In this document: positions 8,402-18,700 of the stretch, one piece after another
How positions within the stretch are numbered: the first letter of the stretch is position 1
Layout: every line of letters starts with the position of its first letter
Assembly (NCBI RefSeq): GCF_001244995.1
Contig: NZ_LN869528.1
Coordinates: 384,773 to 448,772 of the forward strand
Source of the DNA: Intestinimonas massiliensis (ex Afouda et al. 2020)
Lineage (GTDB): Bacteria > Bacillota > Clostridia > Oscillospirales > Oscillospiraceae
Length of the DNA stretch: 64,000 bases
Direction of reading: 5' to 3'
Program-made: the position numbers and the translations under genes
The notes under the pieces: generated by a model
Seen by the model: the letters and a program-made list of their open reading frames with translations, nothing else
The model's database searches: none
Told to the model about the DNA's origin: nothing

Positions 8402-9208
8402 ATGAGCGAAGCAATCAAGAAGCTGGCGGAAAGCCTGGAAAATACAAAGGTGGAGCAGGACGGGGCCATCGTCGTGATCACCATGAACCGTCCCAAAGCG
8501 CTCAACGCGCTCAACGACCAGACTCTAGGCGAGCTGGACCGGATCTTTAGCTGCATCGAGACCGAGGCGGAGGTGCTGGGCGTCATCATCACCGGCGAGG
8601 GCAAGGGCTTTGTGGCCGGCGCCGACATCAGCCAGATGAACGGCTACGGCGCCGAAGAAGGCCGCAACTACGCCAACCGCGCCCAGACCCTGTTCAATAA
8701 GATCGAGGGGCTGGAAAAGCCCGTGATCGCGGCGGTCAACGGCTATGCGCTGGGCGGCGGCTGCGAGCTGAGCATGAGCTGCGATATCCGTATCGCCTCC
8801 GAGAAGGCTGTGTTCGGCCAGCCCGAGGTCAACCTGGGTCTGGTCCCCTGCTTCGGCGGCACCCAGCGTCTCAGCCGCCTGGTGGGCACTGGCATCGCCA
8901 AGGAGATGATCTTCACCGCCCGCCAGATCAAGGCCGACGAGGCCAAGGCCATCGGCCTGGTCAACAAGGTCGTGGCGCCCGAGGCCCTGCTGGACGAGGC
9001 CAAGGCCATGATGGGCGTCATCATCAGCAAGGCCCCCATGGCCGTACGCTATGCCAAGGTAGCCATCAACAAGGGCGTCAATATGGATCTGATGAACGGT
9101 CTGGAGCTGGAGAAGGACGTCGCCGCCCTGGCCTTTGCCTCCGAGGACGCCAAGGAAGGCACCGCCGCGTTCCTGGCCAAGCGTCCCGCCGTGTTTCAAA
9201 ACAAGTGA
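8402..9208 (+). CDS. Enoyl-CoA hydratase/3-hydroxybutyryl-CoA dehydratase (crotonase)
   Basis: This 268-residue crotonase-fold protein has the oxyanion-hole segments [13 protein letters not shown] (near residue 68) and [20 protein letters not shown] (near residue 112). The conserved catalytic Glu region appears as [27 protein letters not shown] at 8386-8392 sets ATG 8402; the frame is open further upstream but lacks a ribosome site there. It reversibly hydrates short trans-2-enoyl-CoA such as crotonyl-CoA. A CaiD-like role cannot be excluded because CaiB- and acyl-CoA dehydrogenase-type genes follow. It is the first gene behind the sigma-54 promoter at 8281. Confidence 0.9.
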   Translation: MSEAIKKLAESLENTKVEQDGAIVVITMNRPKALNALNDQTLGELDRIFSCIETEAEVLGVIITGEGKGFVAGADISQMNGYGAEEGRNYANRAQTLFNKIEGLEKPVIAAVNGYALGGGCELSMSCDIRIASEKAVFGQPEVNLGLVPCFGGTQRLSRLVGTGIAKEMIFTARQIKADEAKAIGLVNKVVAPEALLDEAKAMMGVIISKAPMAVRYAKVAINKGVNMDLMNGLELEKDVAALAFASEDAKEGTAAFLAKRPAVFQNK

Positions 9209-9261
9209 TTCTCCCCTGCAAGAGAAAGAAAGAGAATTGAATTGATTAAGGAGGAGCTTCT

Positions 9262-10578
9262 ATGACCGTTCTTGGTATCATCGGCATCATTGCGGCTTTC
9301 TGTTTACTGATGTATATGATCATGAAGGGCTTCAACATCTATCTGACCGTGTTTGTCTGCACCCTGGTGGTGGCGCTGACCAGCCAGATGAATGTGTACG
9401 AGGCGTACAAGGTCCACTTCATGACCGGCTTTACCAACTTCTTTAAGAACTACTACCTGGTCTTCCTGACCGGCACCCTGATGGCCAAAGCCATGGATAT
9501 CACCGGCGGCGCCAAGGCCATCGCCAAGGCCATCATCAAAATCATGGGCACGGAGTGGGCCTTTATTTCCGTGCCTCTGGCCTGCGGCGTGCTGTGCTAC
9601 GGCGGCGTGTCCGCCTTCGTATGCTCCTTCTGCGTGTTCCCCATCGCCCTGCAGGTCTTCCGGGCCGCCGACCTGCCCCGCCGCGGCATCCCCGGCGCGC
9701 TGTGCTTCGGCTGCTCCACCTTCGCCATGATCGCCCCCGGCGCCGTGCAGATCCACAACGCCGTGCCCTCCACCAACCTGGGCACCACCTATATGGCCGG
9801 CGCGGTCAACGGCTTCCTGGCCTGCGGCTTCATGCTGGTGGTCGGCATCATCTACCTGCACTTCTGGCTGAAAAAGGCCAAGAACAACGGCGAGCACTTT
9901 GTGGCCAAGGCCAGCGACGACTTCGGCGACGACGCCAACGAGAGCCTGCCCAACCCCATCGTGGCCCTGCTGCCCCTGGTCATCACCATCTGCCTGGTCA
10001 ACATCAAGGTAGGCGGCGTGGTCATCGCCCCCGTTGAGGTTGGCGTGCTGGCCGGTGCTGTGTCCGCCGTCATCCTGATGATCAAGTACATCGACGTCAA
10101 GCAGTTGCCCAAGCACTTTGCCGACGGCGCCGCCATGGCTCTGATCTCCATCACCAACACCTGCGCCGTCAACGGCTTCGGCGGCGTAGCCTCCAACAGC
10201 CCTGTGTTCTCCACCATCACCGACGCCATGGTGAACATCCCCGGCCCCAAGCTGCTGGGCCTGGTCATCGGCACCACCGTCATCGCCGGCATCTGCGGCT
10301 CTGCCTCCGGCGGTCTGGGCATCGCAGTGCCCATCCTGGGGCCGGTTTACACTCAGTTGGGTATCGCCCCCTCCATCGTCCACCGCGTCATGGCCCTGTC
10401 CTCCTCCGCGCTGGACTCCCTGCCCCATAACGGCTACATCGTCACCGTCACCAACGGCCTGTGCAACGAGACCCACAAGGACTCCTACGGCCTGACCTTC
10501 GCTCTGACCGTGGTCATCCCCTTCCTGGGCTCGCTGGTGGGCGTACTGCTCTTTACCATCTTCCCCAACCTGCCCTGA
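9262..10578 (+). CDS. GntP-family permease (short hydroxy/keto-acid type)
   Basis: The 438-residue protein has about 12 hydrophobic segments and resembles GntP/hydroxybutyrate permeases. It shows the conserved GGVSAFVCSFCVFPIA and GCSTFAMIAPGAVQIHNAVPS loops and the late SSALDSLPHNGYIVTV motif. It probably imports a sugar acid or, given its operon, a 3-hydroxy or keto short-chain acid. AAGGAGG precedes ATG 9262. It is 53 bases after the crotonase gene and therefore probably shares the sigma-54 promoter. Confidence 0.82.
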   Translation: MTVLGIIGIIAAFCLLMYMIMKGFNIYLTVFVCTLVVALTSQMNVYEAYKVHFMTGFTNFFKNYYLVFLTGTLMAKAMDITGGAKAIAKAIIKIMGTEWAFISVPLACGVLCYGGVSAFVCSFCVFPIALQVFRAADLPRRGIPGALCFGCSTFAMIAPGAVQIHNAVPSTNLGTTYMAGAVNGFLACGFMLVVGIIYLHFWLKKAKNNGEHFVAKASDDFGDDANESLPNPIVALLPLVITICLVNIKVGGVVIAPVEVGVLAGAVSAVILMIKYIDVKQLPKHFADGAAMALISITNTCAVNGFGGVASNSPVFSTITDAMVNIPGPKLLGLVIGTTVIAGICGSASGGLGIAVPILGPVYTQLGIAPSIVHRVMALSSSALDSLPHNGYIVTVTNGLCNETHKDSYGLTFALTVVIPFLGSLVGVLLFTIFPNLP

Positions 10579-10635
10579 CCGGGCGGTCCATCCCACTGCT
10601 TTCTCCCTTGCCATACGATGCTTCTCTCCCATCCT

Positions 10636-10689
10636 GTCCGGAGGCCGGCGCGGCGTTCCCTCCATCCGCCGCGCCGCCTCTCTCCGGAC
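10636..10689 (+). other. GC-rich hairpin between permease and CoA-transferase genes
   Basis: GTCCGGAG...GGCGCGGCG pairs with CGCCGCGCC...CTCCGGAC around an 11-base loop. No T-run follows, so it is more likely an mRNA stability or processing element inside the operon than a terminator. Confidence 0.5.
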
Positions 10690-10724
10690 CCTGCGGGGGG
10701 AACGATTGAAAGGAGTTTTCTGTT

Positions 10725-11963
10725 ATGTTTAAGCCTTTGGAAGGCGTAAAAGTCATTGACCTGACCTACTTCGTCGCCGGCCCCGGCGCGGCCCGCATCC
10801 TGGCCGACTGGGGTGCCGACGTCATCAAGGTGGAGCCCAGCTTCGGCGACCCCGGACGCGGCACCGGCGCCACCATGTCCTGCCCCACCAACAAGGACTG
10901 CAACCCCTTCTACACCGCCTACAACGCCAACAAGCGGGGCCTGTCCCTCAACCTGAAGAGCGAGGACGGCAAGGCCATTCTGGACAAGATGCTGGAAACC
11001 GCCGACGTGTTTGTGTCCAGCTACCGTACCGGCGCCCTGAAGCGCCTGGGCCTGGACTACGATTCTCTGAGCAAGAAGTTCCCCCACCTCATCTGGGCCC
11101 AGATCAACGGCTTCGGCGACTTCGGCCCCGCCAAGGACAACGCCGGCTTTGACACCGTGGCCTTCTGGGCCCGCTCCGGCGCCATGATCGACATCACCGA
11201 GAAGGACACCTCCCCCGTCAACCCCCTCATCGGCTTCGGCGACGCCACCACCTCCTGCTCCCTGTCCGGCGGCATCTGCGCGGCCCTCTATCAGAAGGCC
11301 AAGACCGGCAAGGGCTGCAAGGTCATGGTCTCCCTGTTCGCCCAGGCCATCTGGAGCGAAAGCGCCGGCATGGTCTCCACCCAGTATGGCGACGAGTACC
11401 CCAAAACCCGCCTGAATCCCGGGTCTCCCGTCATGGACACCTTCAAGAGCTCCGACGGCAAGTGGTTCTACATGAGCATCCTGGAGCCCGACCGCTACAA
11501 CGACGCCCTCTTCAAGGAGCTGGGCCTGAACGAGCTCATTGGCAATCCCGACTACTCCACCGCCGTGGGCAGCAAGGCTCACACCGCGGAGCTGGTCGCC
11601 ATCCTGAGCAAGGCCTTCGCCCAGCACACCATGGATGACATCTCCGGCATGTTTGCCCGGGCCGATATCGCCTATGACCGGGTCCAGCACATTAAGGAAG
11701 TCCTGGACGATCCCCAGGCCCTGGAGAACATGTACATCGTCCCCATGGCGAACAAGGACGGCACTGTCACCAAGCAGCCCGCCACGCCCATTCGCTTCGC
11801 CCTGACCGAGCCCACCTGCATCGAGGACATCGCCCCCACCATGGACCGTCAGGCCCCCATGGTCGGCGAGCACTCCGCCGAGATCCTCCGGGAGTACGGC
11901 TATTCCGACGCCGACATCGAAAGATTCCTGGCCGACAAGGTCATCACCATCGAAAAGCTGTAA
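10725..11963 (+). CDS. CaiB/BaiF-type (class III) CoA-transferase
   Basis: The 412-residue product begins with the family signature LEGVKVIDLTYFVAGPGAARILADWGAD. It has the KVEP strand, NANKRGLSLNLK, and the conserved Asp region INGFGDFGPAKDNAGFD, which supplies the aspartyl-CoA nucleophile. Class III enzymes move CoA between carboxylic acids. Here it would activate the imported acid for the crotonase and acyl-CoA dehydrogenase steps. AAAGGAG precedes ATG 10725. The sequence does not identify the acid. Confidence 0.9.
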   Translation: MFKPLEGVKVIDLTYFVAGPGAARILADWGADVIKVEPSFGDPGRGTGATMSCPTNKDCNPFYTAYNANKRGLSLNLKSEDGKAILDKMLETADVFVSSYRTGALKRLGLDYDSLSKKFPHLIWAQINGFGDFGPAKDNAGFDTVAFWARSGAMIDITEKDTSPVNPLIGFGDATTSCSLSGGICAALYQKAKTGKGCKVMVSLFAQAIWSESAGMVSTQYGDEYPKTRLNPGSPVMDTFKSSDGKWFYMSILEPDRYNDALFKELGLNELIGNPDYSTAVGSKAHTAELVAILSKAFAQHTMDDISGMFARADIAYDRVQHIKEVLDDPQALENMYIVPMANKDGTVTKQPATPIRFALTEPTCIEDIAPTMDRQAPMVGEHSAEILREYGYSDADIERFLADKVITIEKL

Positions 11964-11973
11964 ATTCCCCCTG

Positions 11974-12002
11974 TTGTGCAGCGCGGGGTTCCATGGTACA
12001 AT
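11974..12002 (+). promoter_or_regulatory. Possible sigma-A promoter before the acyl-CoA dehydrogenase
   Basis: TTGTGC and TACAAT are separated by 17 bases, 56 bases upstream of the acyl-CoA dehydrogenase ATG. Confidence 0.45.
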
Positions 12003-12057
12003 AACTTAACCTGTGCTCCGCGCCCCATCCGCCTTATGTGAAAGGAAGGGTTTCCCT

Positions 12058-13190
12058 ATGCTATTTACCGAAGATCAACAGATGATCCAGCAACTGGCCC
12101 GGGACTTTGCGGAGTCCGAGCTGGCCCCCATCGCCGCCGAGATCGACCGGGAGGAGCGCATCCCCAAGGAGATCATCGAGAAGATGGCCGAGATCGGCTT
12201 CACCGCCCTGAACGTCCCCGAGGAGTACGGCGGGCCCGGTCTGGACACCGTGTGCAAGGTGCTGGTGGTCTCCGAGCTGGCCCGGCAGTGCGCCAGCACC
12301 GCGGAGGTCATCGCCGTGCATACCCTGGTCAACGACATCTTCCTCAAGCACGGCACCGAGGCGCAGAAGCAGAAGTACCTCACCGCCGCCGGATACAGGG
12401 GGATGATCGGCGCCTTCCCCCTCCCCGGGGCGGGGGCTCCCCCGCCCCGCGGCCAAGACCAAGGCCGTGGTGGACGGGGACGACTACGTCATCAACGGCA
12501 GCAAGTGCTTCATCTCCAACATGGGCCCCACCGAGGGCGACTATGTGGTGGTCATCGCCCTCACCGAGCCGGAGAAGGGCGTCAAGGGCATGTCCGCCAT
12601 CGTGGTGGACCGGGGCACCCCCGGCTTCACCGTGGGCAAGCGGGAAGAGAAGATGGGCATCCGGGGCGCGGATATCTCCGAGCTGATCTTTGAGGACTGC
12701 CGGGTCCCCCGCAGCAACCTGGTGGGCAAGGAGGGCGAAGGCTTCAAGATCGCCATGGGCTGCCTGCTCGGCGGGGCCGGCGGAATTGCCGCCCGGGTGA
12801 CTGGGCATCTGCGAGGCCGCCATCGCCGCCTCCGTCAAGTACATGGGCGAGCGGGTCCAGTTCGGCAAGCCCATCGGAAAGAACCAGGGCCTGCAGTGGT
12901 ATCTGGCCGACATGGCCACCCGCACCGAGGCCGCCAAGGCCCTCATCCTGGAGGCCGCCGTCGCCGCCGACAACGGCCAGCCGCTGTCCAAGCTGGCCGC
13001 CATGTGCAAATACTACGCCTCTGAGAACGCCGTCTGGGTCACCAACAAGGCCCTTCAGATCCACGGCGGCTACGGCTACATGCGGGACTACCCCATCGAG
13101 CGCATGTACCGCGACGCACGCATCGTCCCCATCTACGAGGGCACCTCCGAGGTCCAAAAGATGGTCATCGCACGCGAGGTCATGAAGTAA
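12058..13190 (+). pseudogene. Short-chain acyl-CoA dehydrogenase, reading frame broken twice
   Basis: The protein is readable in three consecutive frames: 12058 to about 12420 (LFTEDQQMIQQLARDFAESE), about 12440-12770 (VDGDDYVINGSKCFISNMGP), and about 12800-13190 (MGERVQFGKPIGKNQGLQWY, ending IVPIYEGTSEVQKMVIAREV). Together they span a normal butyryl-CoA-dehydrogenase-length protein of about 378 residues. The FAD/substrate signature normally read as TEPGAGSD is scrambled at the first break. At the second break the helix after FKIAM is replaced by GCLLGGAGGIA. AAAGGAAGG precedes ATG 12058. Flanking genes are intact. Either this is a genuine recent pseudogene or the consensus sequence is wrong at two GC-rich points. 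Confidence 0.85.
12750..12803 (+). repeat. 54-bp patch shared with 20414-20467
   Basis: The segment beginning CGCCATGGGCTGCCTGCTCG is identical for over 30 bases, with only four mismatches over 54, to a stretch inside the RseC-like gene at 20414-20467. It coincides with the second frame break of the acyl-CoA dehydrogenase. Confidence 0.85.
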
Positions 13191-13208
13191 CCAATCACCG
13201 CCGGTACC

Positions 13209-13243
13209 AGGGAAGTCTTGACATTGGTCAGGGCTTCCCTTTC
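13209..13243 (+). terminator. Probable terminator after the acyl-CoA dehydrogenase
   Basis: AGGGAAG and CTTCCCT form a stem with an 18-base loop, followed by a short T/C stretch. Confidence 0.45.
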
Positions 13244-13272
13244 CGGCTTTTCCGACGACGGGAGGAAGCGCC

Positions 13273-14694
13273 ATGCCGGAACCTGATATCGCCCGCTACA
13301 AGTACATTTTGGATGAGATCCTGCGCCTGACCGACGACGGCTTCATTGTGGTGGACCCCCAGGGCGTGGTCACTGACATCAACGAGCAGTACTGCGACTT
13401 CCTGGGCCGGACCCGGGACGAGGTGGTGGGCTATCCCATCACTAAGGTCATCAAGAACTCCAAGATGATCGACATCGTCCGCAGGCGGTACAGCGAGGAG
13501 CTGGCCCTCCACAAGTACGTCCCGGGCGACACCAAGGCCAACGACGACAACTTCGTGCTGGTCAGCCGCTCCTGCGTCTTTGACGACGCCGATCAGGTCG
13601 TGGCTGGTGTAGCCCAGGTGAAGTTCCGGCTCCAAACCCTGGACTCGGCCAAACGGCTGATGAGCGAGTACGCCGAGTTGGAATTTTACCGGGAAGAGTA
13701 CCAGAACTACAGCGGCAACCAGTACAGCTTTGAGCACATCGTGGGCAGCGGCGAGCGCTTCCTGGAAACCAAGCGGGCAGGGCTCAAGGCGGCCAAGACC
13801 GACTTTGCCGTCCTGCTCACGGGTGAGACGGGCACCGGCAAGGAGGTCTTTGCCCGGGCCATCCACAACAACAGCCCCCGTTCCGACAAGCCCATGGTCA
13901 GCATCAACTGTGCCGCCATCCCCTCCGAGCTGCTGGAGTCGGAGCTCTTCGGCTACGCCGAGGGGGCCTTTACCGGGGCCAAAAAGGGCGGTAAAAAGGG
14001 CAAGTTTCAGATGGCCAACGGCGGCACTCTCTTTCTGGACGAGATCGGCGACATGCCCCTGCACATGCAGGCCAAAATCCTGCGCGTCCTTCAGGAGGGC
14101 GAGGTGGAGCCGGTGGGCGGCTCCGGACCCGAGCCGGTGGACGTGCGCATCCTCTCCGCCACCCGGAAGAACCTGACCGAGATGATCCAGCGGGGCGAGT
14201 TCCGGGAGGATCTCTACTACCGCCTGAACGTCATCAACATTGAGATGGTGCCCCTGCGCCAGCGGCGGGGTGACATCCTGGAGCTGGCCAACTACTTTCT
14301 GGCCCGGCTGAACAAGACCTACCACCAGTCCACCGTCCTCTCCGGCGAGGTGAAGCGTTGCCTGATGAACTACCAGTGGCCGGGCAACATCCGGGAGCTG
14401 GACAACGTCATCAAGGGGGCCTACGCCACCTGCGACGGCTTCTCCATCGACATGATCGACCTGCCCGCCCGTCTGGCCAATCTGCAGAAGGGAGCCGGAC
14501 CGGGTGCGGAGGGCTCCAAAAAGCTGGCCGAGCTGATGGACAACTACGAGCGGGAGATTATCAAGTCCACCCTGCGGGCGACGGGCGGCAACTGCCAGCA
14601 GGCGGCGGAGGAACTGGGCATCCATCGCAGCGCCCTGTATAAAAAGATGGCCCGGCTGAGCATCCACCGCCGGAAAGAGAACGTCTATGAGTGA
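13273..14694 (+). CDS. Sigma-54-dependent transcriptional activator (PAS-AAA-Fis) 1
   Basis: The 473-residue product has an N-terminal PAS domain (about residues 10-120, IVVDPQGVVTDINEQYCDFLG). The AAA+ sigma-54 contact domain (about 150-390) shows Walker A GETGTGKE, the sigma-54-binding loop GAFTGA near residue 233, Walker B GTLFLDEIGDM, and the R-finger region. A C-terminal Fis-type helix-turn-helix (GGNCQQAAEELGIHRSALYKK) binds DNA. There is no phospho-receiver domain, so a ligand sensed by the PAS domain is likely. GGAGG precedes ATG 13273. It probably controls one of the two sigma-54 promoters flanking the regulator pair. Confidence 0.93.
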   Translation: MPEPDIARYKYILDEILRLTDDGFIVVDPQGVVTDINEQYCDFLGRTRDEVVGYPITKVIKNSKMIDIVRRRYSEELALHKYVPGDTKANDDNFVLVSRSCVFDDADQVVAGVAQVKFRLQTLDSAKRLMSEYAELEFYREEYQNYSGNQYSFEHIVGSGERFLETKRAGLKAAKTDFAVLLTGETGTGKEVFARAIHNNSPRSDKPMVSINCAAIPSELLESELFGYAEGAFTGAKKGGKKGKFQMANGGTLFLDEIGDMPLHMQAKILRVLQEGEVEPVGGSGPEPVDVRILSATRKNLTEMIQRGEFREDLYYRLNVINIEMVPLRQRRGDILELANYFLARLNKTYHQSTVLSGEVKRCLMNYQWPGNIRELDNVIKGAYATCDGFSIDMIDLPARLANLQKGAGPGAEGSKKLAELMDNYEREIIKSTLRATGGNCQQAAEELGIHRSALYKKMARLSIHRRKENVYE

Positions 14695-14705
14695 GCACTC
14701 CACCC

Positions 14706-14743
14706 GGGGCGCCGGACATCTGTCCGGTGCCCCTTTCTTCTTT
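14706..14743 (+). terminator. Intrinsic terminator between the two activator genes
   Basis: A 13-bp stem (GGGGCGCCGGACA with TGTCCGGTGCCCC, one G-T pair) with a 2-base loop is followed by TTTCTTCTTT. The second activator is therefore expressed separately; a TATAAT box occurs near 14792. Confidence 0.8.
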
Positions 14744-14826
14744 GCGCGCGGCAGAGCAACTTTCTGTCGATATTCCCGCGGTTGTGTTATATAATAGCAG
14801 CAGCAACAGGAAAGGGAGGTCCCAGT

Positions 14827-16327
<1,501 letters not shown>

Positions 16328-16332
<5 letters not shown>

Positions 16333-16499
16333 ACTTTGTCACCACCCAGGTGATTTTTTTCACCATTTGATTTTGCCGCTGTTTCCTGTGCACCCTGTCC
16401 AAATATAAGGGAATCGGTTTGTCGCAAACTCATTAAAAAGGCCGGGTTTTTTGCTTGTGTTTTTAAAAACGAGTGGTGAAAATTTTCACCACTCGTTTT
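16328..16499 (+). promoter_or_regulatory. Cluster of TTTCACCA/TGGTGAAA sites: likely enhancer for the sigma-54 promoter at 16592
   Basis: A perfect 34-bp palindrome at 16466-16499 has arms AAAACGAGTGGTGAAAA and its complement. Upstream, TCACC-ACCCA-GGTGA (16339-16353), TTTCACCA (16358-16365) and GGTGA (16328-16332) repeat its core. The palindrome is about 140 bases and the upstream set about 270 bases from the expected transcription start. The palindrome could also act as a terminator for the activator gene. This fills most of the 336-base gap 16333-16668. Confidence 0.65.
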
Positions 16500-16591
16500 G
16501 CTGTCTTTCCAAAGTCCCAGGGTGATCCAAACAAAAAAATTACTTAGGGGCAGAAGGGATTGCAGGCTTTCCCGCTCTTTGCTCCGGACTT

Positions 16592-16608
16592 TGGCACGGC
16601 TCTTGCAT
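16592..16608 (+). promoter_or_regulatory. Sigma-54 (-24/-12) promoter of the BKACE operon
   Basis: TGGCAC-GGCTC-TTGCAT is a perfect sigma-54 consensus, 61 bases before the BKACE ATG. Confidence 0.9.
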
Positions 16609-16668
16609 AAACAAAGGCTGTGAGCGGGCAGCCGCCCGAAACCAGAAAGAAAGCAGAGGTTCATCGCA

Positions 16669-17508
16669 ATGAAAAAGACCATTATCACTGTGGCCACCAC
16701 CGGCGCCTGGCCCAAGAAGGAGAATAATCCCAACGTCCCCATGACGCCCGCCGAGATTGCCGAGGACGTGTACGCCTGCTGGAAGGCCGGCGCGGCCATG
16801 GCCCACCTGCACATGCGGGACGATGCCGGCAACGGCACCATGGACAAGAACAAGTTCCGTCAGACCGTGGAGCTGCTGCGGAAAAACCATCCCGAGTGCG
16901 ATATCATCCTCAATATGACCACCTCGGGCGACCTGAACGCCACGGACGAGACCCGTCAGGCCCATCTGGAAGAGCTGCGCCCCGAGATGGGCTCCTACGA
17001 CTGCGGCTCTATGAACTGGCTGCACTCCAGCCTGTTCCTCAATCACCCCAAGTTCCTGGAGGAGCTGGGCCAGCACATGCAGGAGTGGGGCGTGAAGCCC
17101 GAGATCGAGGCCTTTGATCCCGGCATGATTGCCAACGCGGCCTACTACCTGAAAAAGGGCGTGCTGAAGGCCCCTCTTCACTTCCAGTTCTGCATGGGCT
17201 GCGCCAACGGCATCCCCGGCAGCATAAAGAACCTGGTGTTTATGAAGGAGACCATGGAGTCCCTCTGCCCGGGCTCCACCTGGAGCTGCTTTGGCGTGGG
17301 CCATTCCGCCATGGAGATGCTCTACGGCGCTGTGGCGCTGGGCGGCCACATCCGTGTGGGCATGGAGGACAACGTGATGTACGCCAAGGGCCAGTTGGCG
17401 GCCTGCAACGCCCAGTTTGTGGAGCGCGCCGCCCGGGTCATCCGGGAGTACGGCAACGAGGTGGCCACCCCCGCCGAGGCCCGCGAGATTCTGGGTCTGA
17501 AGAAATGA
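16669..17508 (+). CDS. Beta-keto acid cleavage enzyme (BKACE, DUF849 family)
   Basis: The 279-residue TIM-barrel protein starts KKTIITVATTGAWPKKENNP. It carries the zinc-ligand HLHMRD motif near residue 46 and a late GHSAMEMLYGAVALGGHIRVGMEDN, both diagnostic of BKACE/3-keto-5-aminohexanoate cleavage enzymes. These condense a beta-keto acid with acetyl-CoA to give acetoacetate and a new acyl-CoA. Substrates vary within the family (3-keto-5-aminohexanoate, dehydrocarnitine and others) and no kam lysine-fermentation genes are nearby, so the substrate is open. The gene follows the sigma-54 promoter directly and overlaps the next gene by 4 bases. Confidence 0.9.
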   Translation: MKKTIITVATTGAWPKKENNPNVPMTPAEIAEDVYACWKAGAAMAHLHMRDDAGNGTMDKNKFRQTVELLRKNHPECDIILNMTTSGDLNATDETRQAHLEELRPEMGSYDCGSMNWLHSSLFLNHPKFLEELGQHMQEWGVKPEIEAFDPGMIANAAYYLKKGVLKAPLHFQFCMGCANGIPGSIKNLVFMKETMESLCPGSTWSCFGVGHSAMEMLYGAVALGGHIRVGMEDNVMYAKGQLAACNAQFVERAARVIREYGNEVATPAEAREILGLKK

Positions 17509-17696
17509 GCTGGGGCGTCTACTGGCTGTTCTACCAATGCCCCCAGTGCGGAAAGAAATTCAAGTCCGGCGCCGATACCATCACCGAGCCCACCTTCGGC
17601 ATGTGCCCTGCCTGCCACGCCGAAGGCGTGCTGGTGGGGGAGAGCGGCAAGGCAAGCCCGTCCGACGCCAACGACTACGAGGATACTGCTGAATAA
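17505..17696 (+). CDS. Small zinc-ribbon protein
   Basis: The 63-residue protein has two CxxC pairs (CPQCGKKF near residue 12 and CPAC near residue 35), a typical zinc ribbon or rubredoxin-like knuckle, and an acidic tail. ATG 17505 overlaps the BKACE stop (ATGA), and the next gene starts 15 bases after its stop, so it is co-translated with two enzymes of the pathway. I do not recognise a named family. It might bind metal or RNA or form part of an enzyme complex. Confidence 0.75.
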   Translation: MSWGVYWLFYQCPQCGKKFKSGADTITEPTFGMCPACHAEGVLVGESGKASPSDANDYEDTAE

Positions 17697-17710
17697 GGAG
17701 ACGGTCTCAA

Positions 17711-18640
17711 ATGAATGCTATCAAGTATATCCTGATCTGCGGCGCCGGCATGATGGGCAAAAACATTGCCTTCGTCATGGCGTCCAACCCCGCCTATCAG
17801 GTGGGGGTCTATGACCTGTATGAAACCGACGTGCCCGGCGGTATCCGGGCCAACACCAGGCAGCTCATCGCCAAGGGAGCGCTGACGGAGGAGGAACTGG
17901 ACGCCCGGCTGTCCCGCATCTCCTTCACCACCGACCTGGATTCCGAGCTGGTCTCCCGCGCCGACCTGGTGATTGAGGCCGTGTTCGAGGACATGAAGAT
18001 CAAGCGCGAGACCTTCGCCAAGCTGGAGGCCCGCTGCCGGCCCGACACCATCTTCTGCACCAACTCCTCCGTCATGAGCCCCAGCGAGATCTCCGCCGAG
18101 CTCCGGCACCGGGAGCGCTTCGTGGGCACCCACTTCTGGAACCCCGGCCATCTGATCCCCCTGGTGGAGGTGGTCAAGTCCGACGCCTCCTCCGATGAGA
18201 CGGCCCAGACCGTAATGGAGGTGCTCTCCTCCGCCGGCAAGGAGCCCGTCCTGTGCAAAAAGGACGTGCCCGGCTTCATCGCCAACCGGATGCAGCACGC
18301 CCTGTGGCGGGAGGCCATCTCCATCGTGGAGCGGGGCATCGCCGACGCCGCCACCGTGGACAAGGCCGTGCGCTACTCCTTTGGCCTGCGCCTGCCCCAG
18401 CTCGGCCCCATGGAGAACGCCGACATGGTGGGTACTGATTTGACCTACAATATCCACGACTACATCCTTAAGGACCTGGAGGACTCCCACGAGCCCTCCC
18501 CCCTGCTGACCCGGCTGCGGGATGAGGGGAAGCTGGGCTTCAAGACTGGCGAGGGCTTCCAGACGTGGACCCCCCAGCAGATTGAGCAGTCCAAGGAAGC
18601 CCTGAACGACTACCTGGTGGACATGCTCTACGGTAAGTAG
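17711..18640 (+). CDS. 3-hydroxyacyl-CoA dehydrogenase family protein
   Basis: The 309-residue product has an N-terminal Rossmann motif with a Met substitution (ICGAGMMGKNIA). It has DLVIEAVFEDMKIKRETF, the TNSSVMSPSEI strand, and the catalytic His segment FVGTHFWNPGHLIPLVEVV. KDVPGFIANRMQ begins the C-terminal domain. Related enzymes oxidise 3-hydroxybutyryl-CoA, and some oxidise free acids such as carnitine. GGAG precedes ATG 17711. Co-transcription with BKACE suggests it makes the beta-keto substrate that BKACE cleaves. Confidence 0.88.
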   Translation: MNAIKYILICGAGMMGKNIAFVMASNPAYQVGVYDLYETDVPGGIRANTRQLIAKGALTEEELDARLSRISFTTDLDSELVSRADLVIEAVFEDMKIKRETFAKLEARCRPDTIFCTNSSVMSPSEISAELRHRERFVGTHFWNPGHLIPLVEVVKSDASSDETAQTVMEVLSSAGKEPVLCKKDVPGFIANRMQHALWREAISIVERGIADAATVDKAVRYSFGLRLPQLGPMENADMVGTDLTYNIHDYILKDLEDSHEPSPLLTRLRDEGKLGFKTGEGFQTWTPQQIEQSKEALNDYLVDMLYGK

Positions 18641-18700
18641 CTCCCGCGTATCACATCCGCGTATCATTTTAGAATGTTGAGAGAGAAAGGAAGCGATCCC

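Noticed and set aside
9304-10665. 453-residue minus-strand open frame opposite the GntP permease
   Set aside because: His/Asp/Gly-rich shadow composition; the plus strand encodes clear membrane segments and has a ribosome site.
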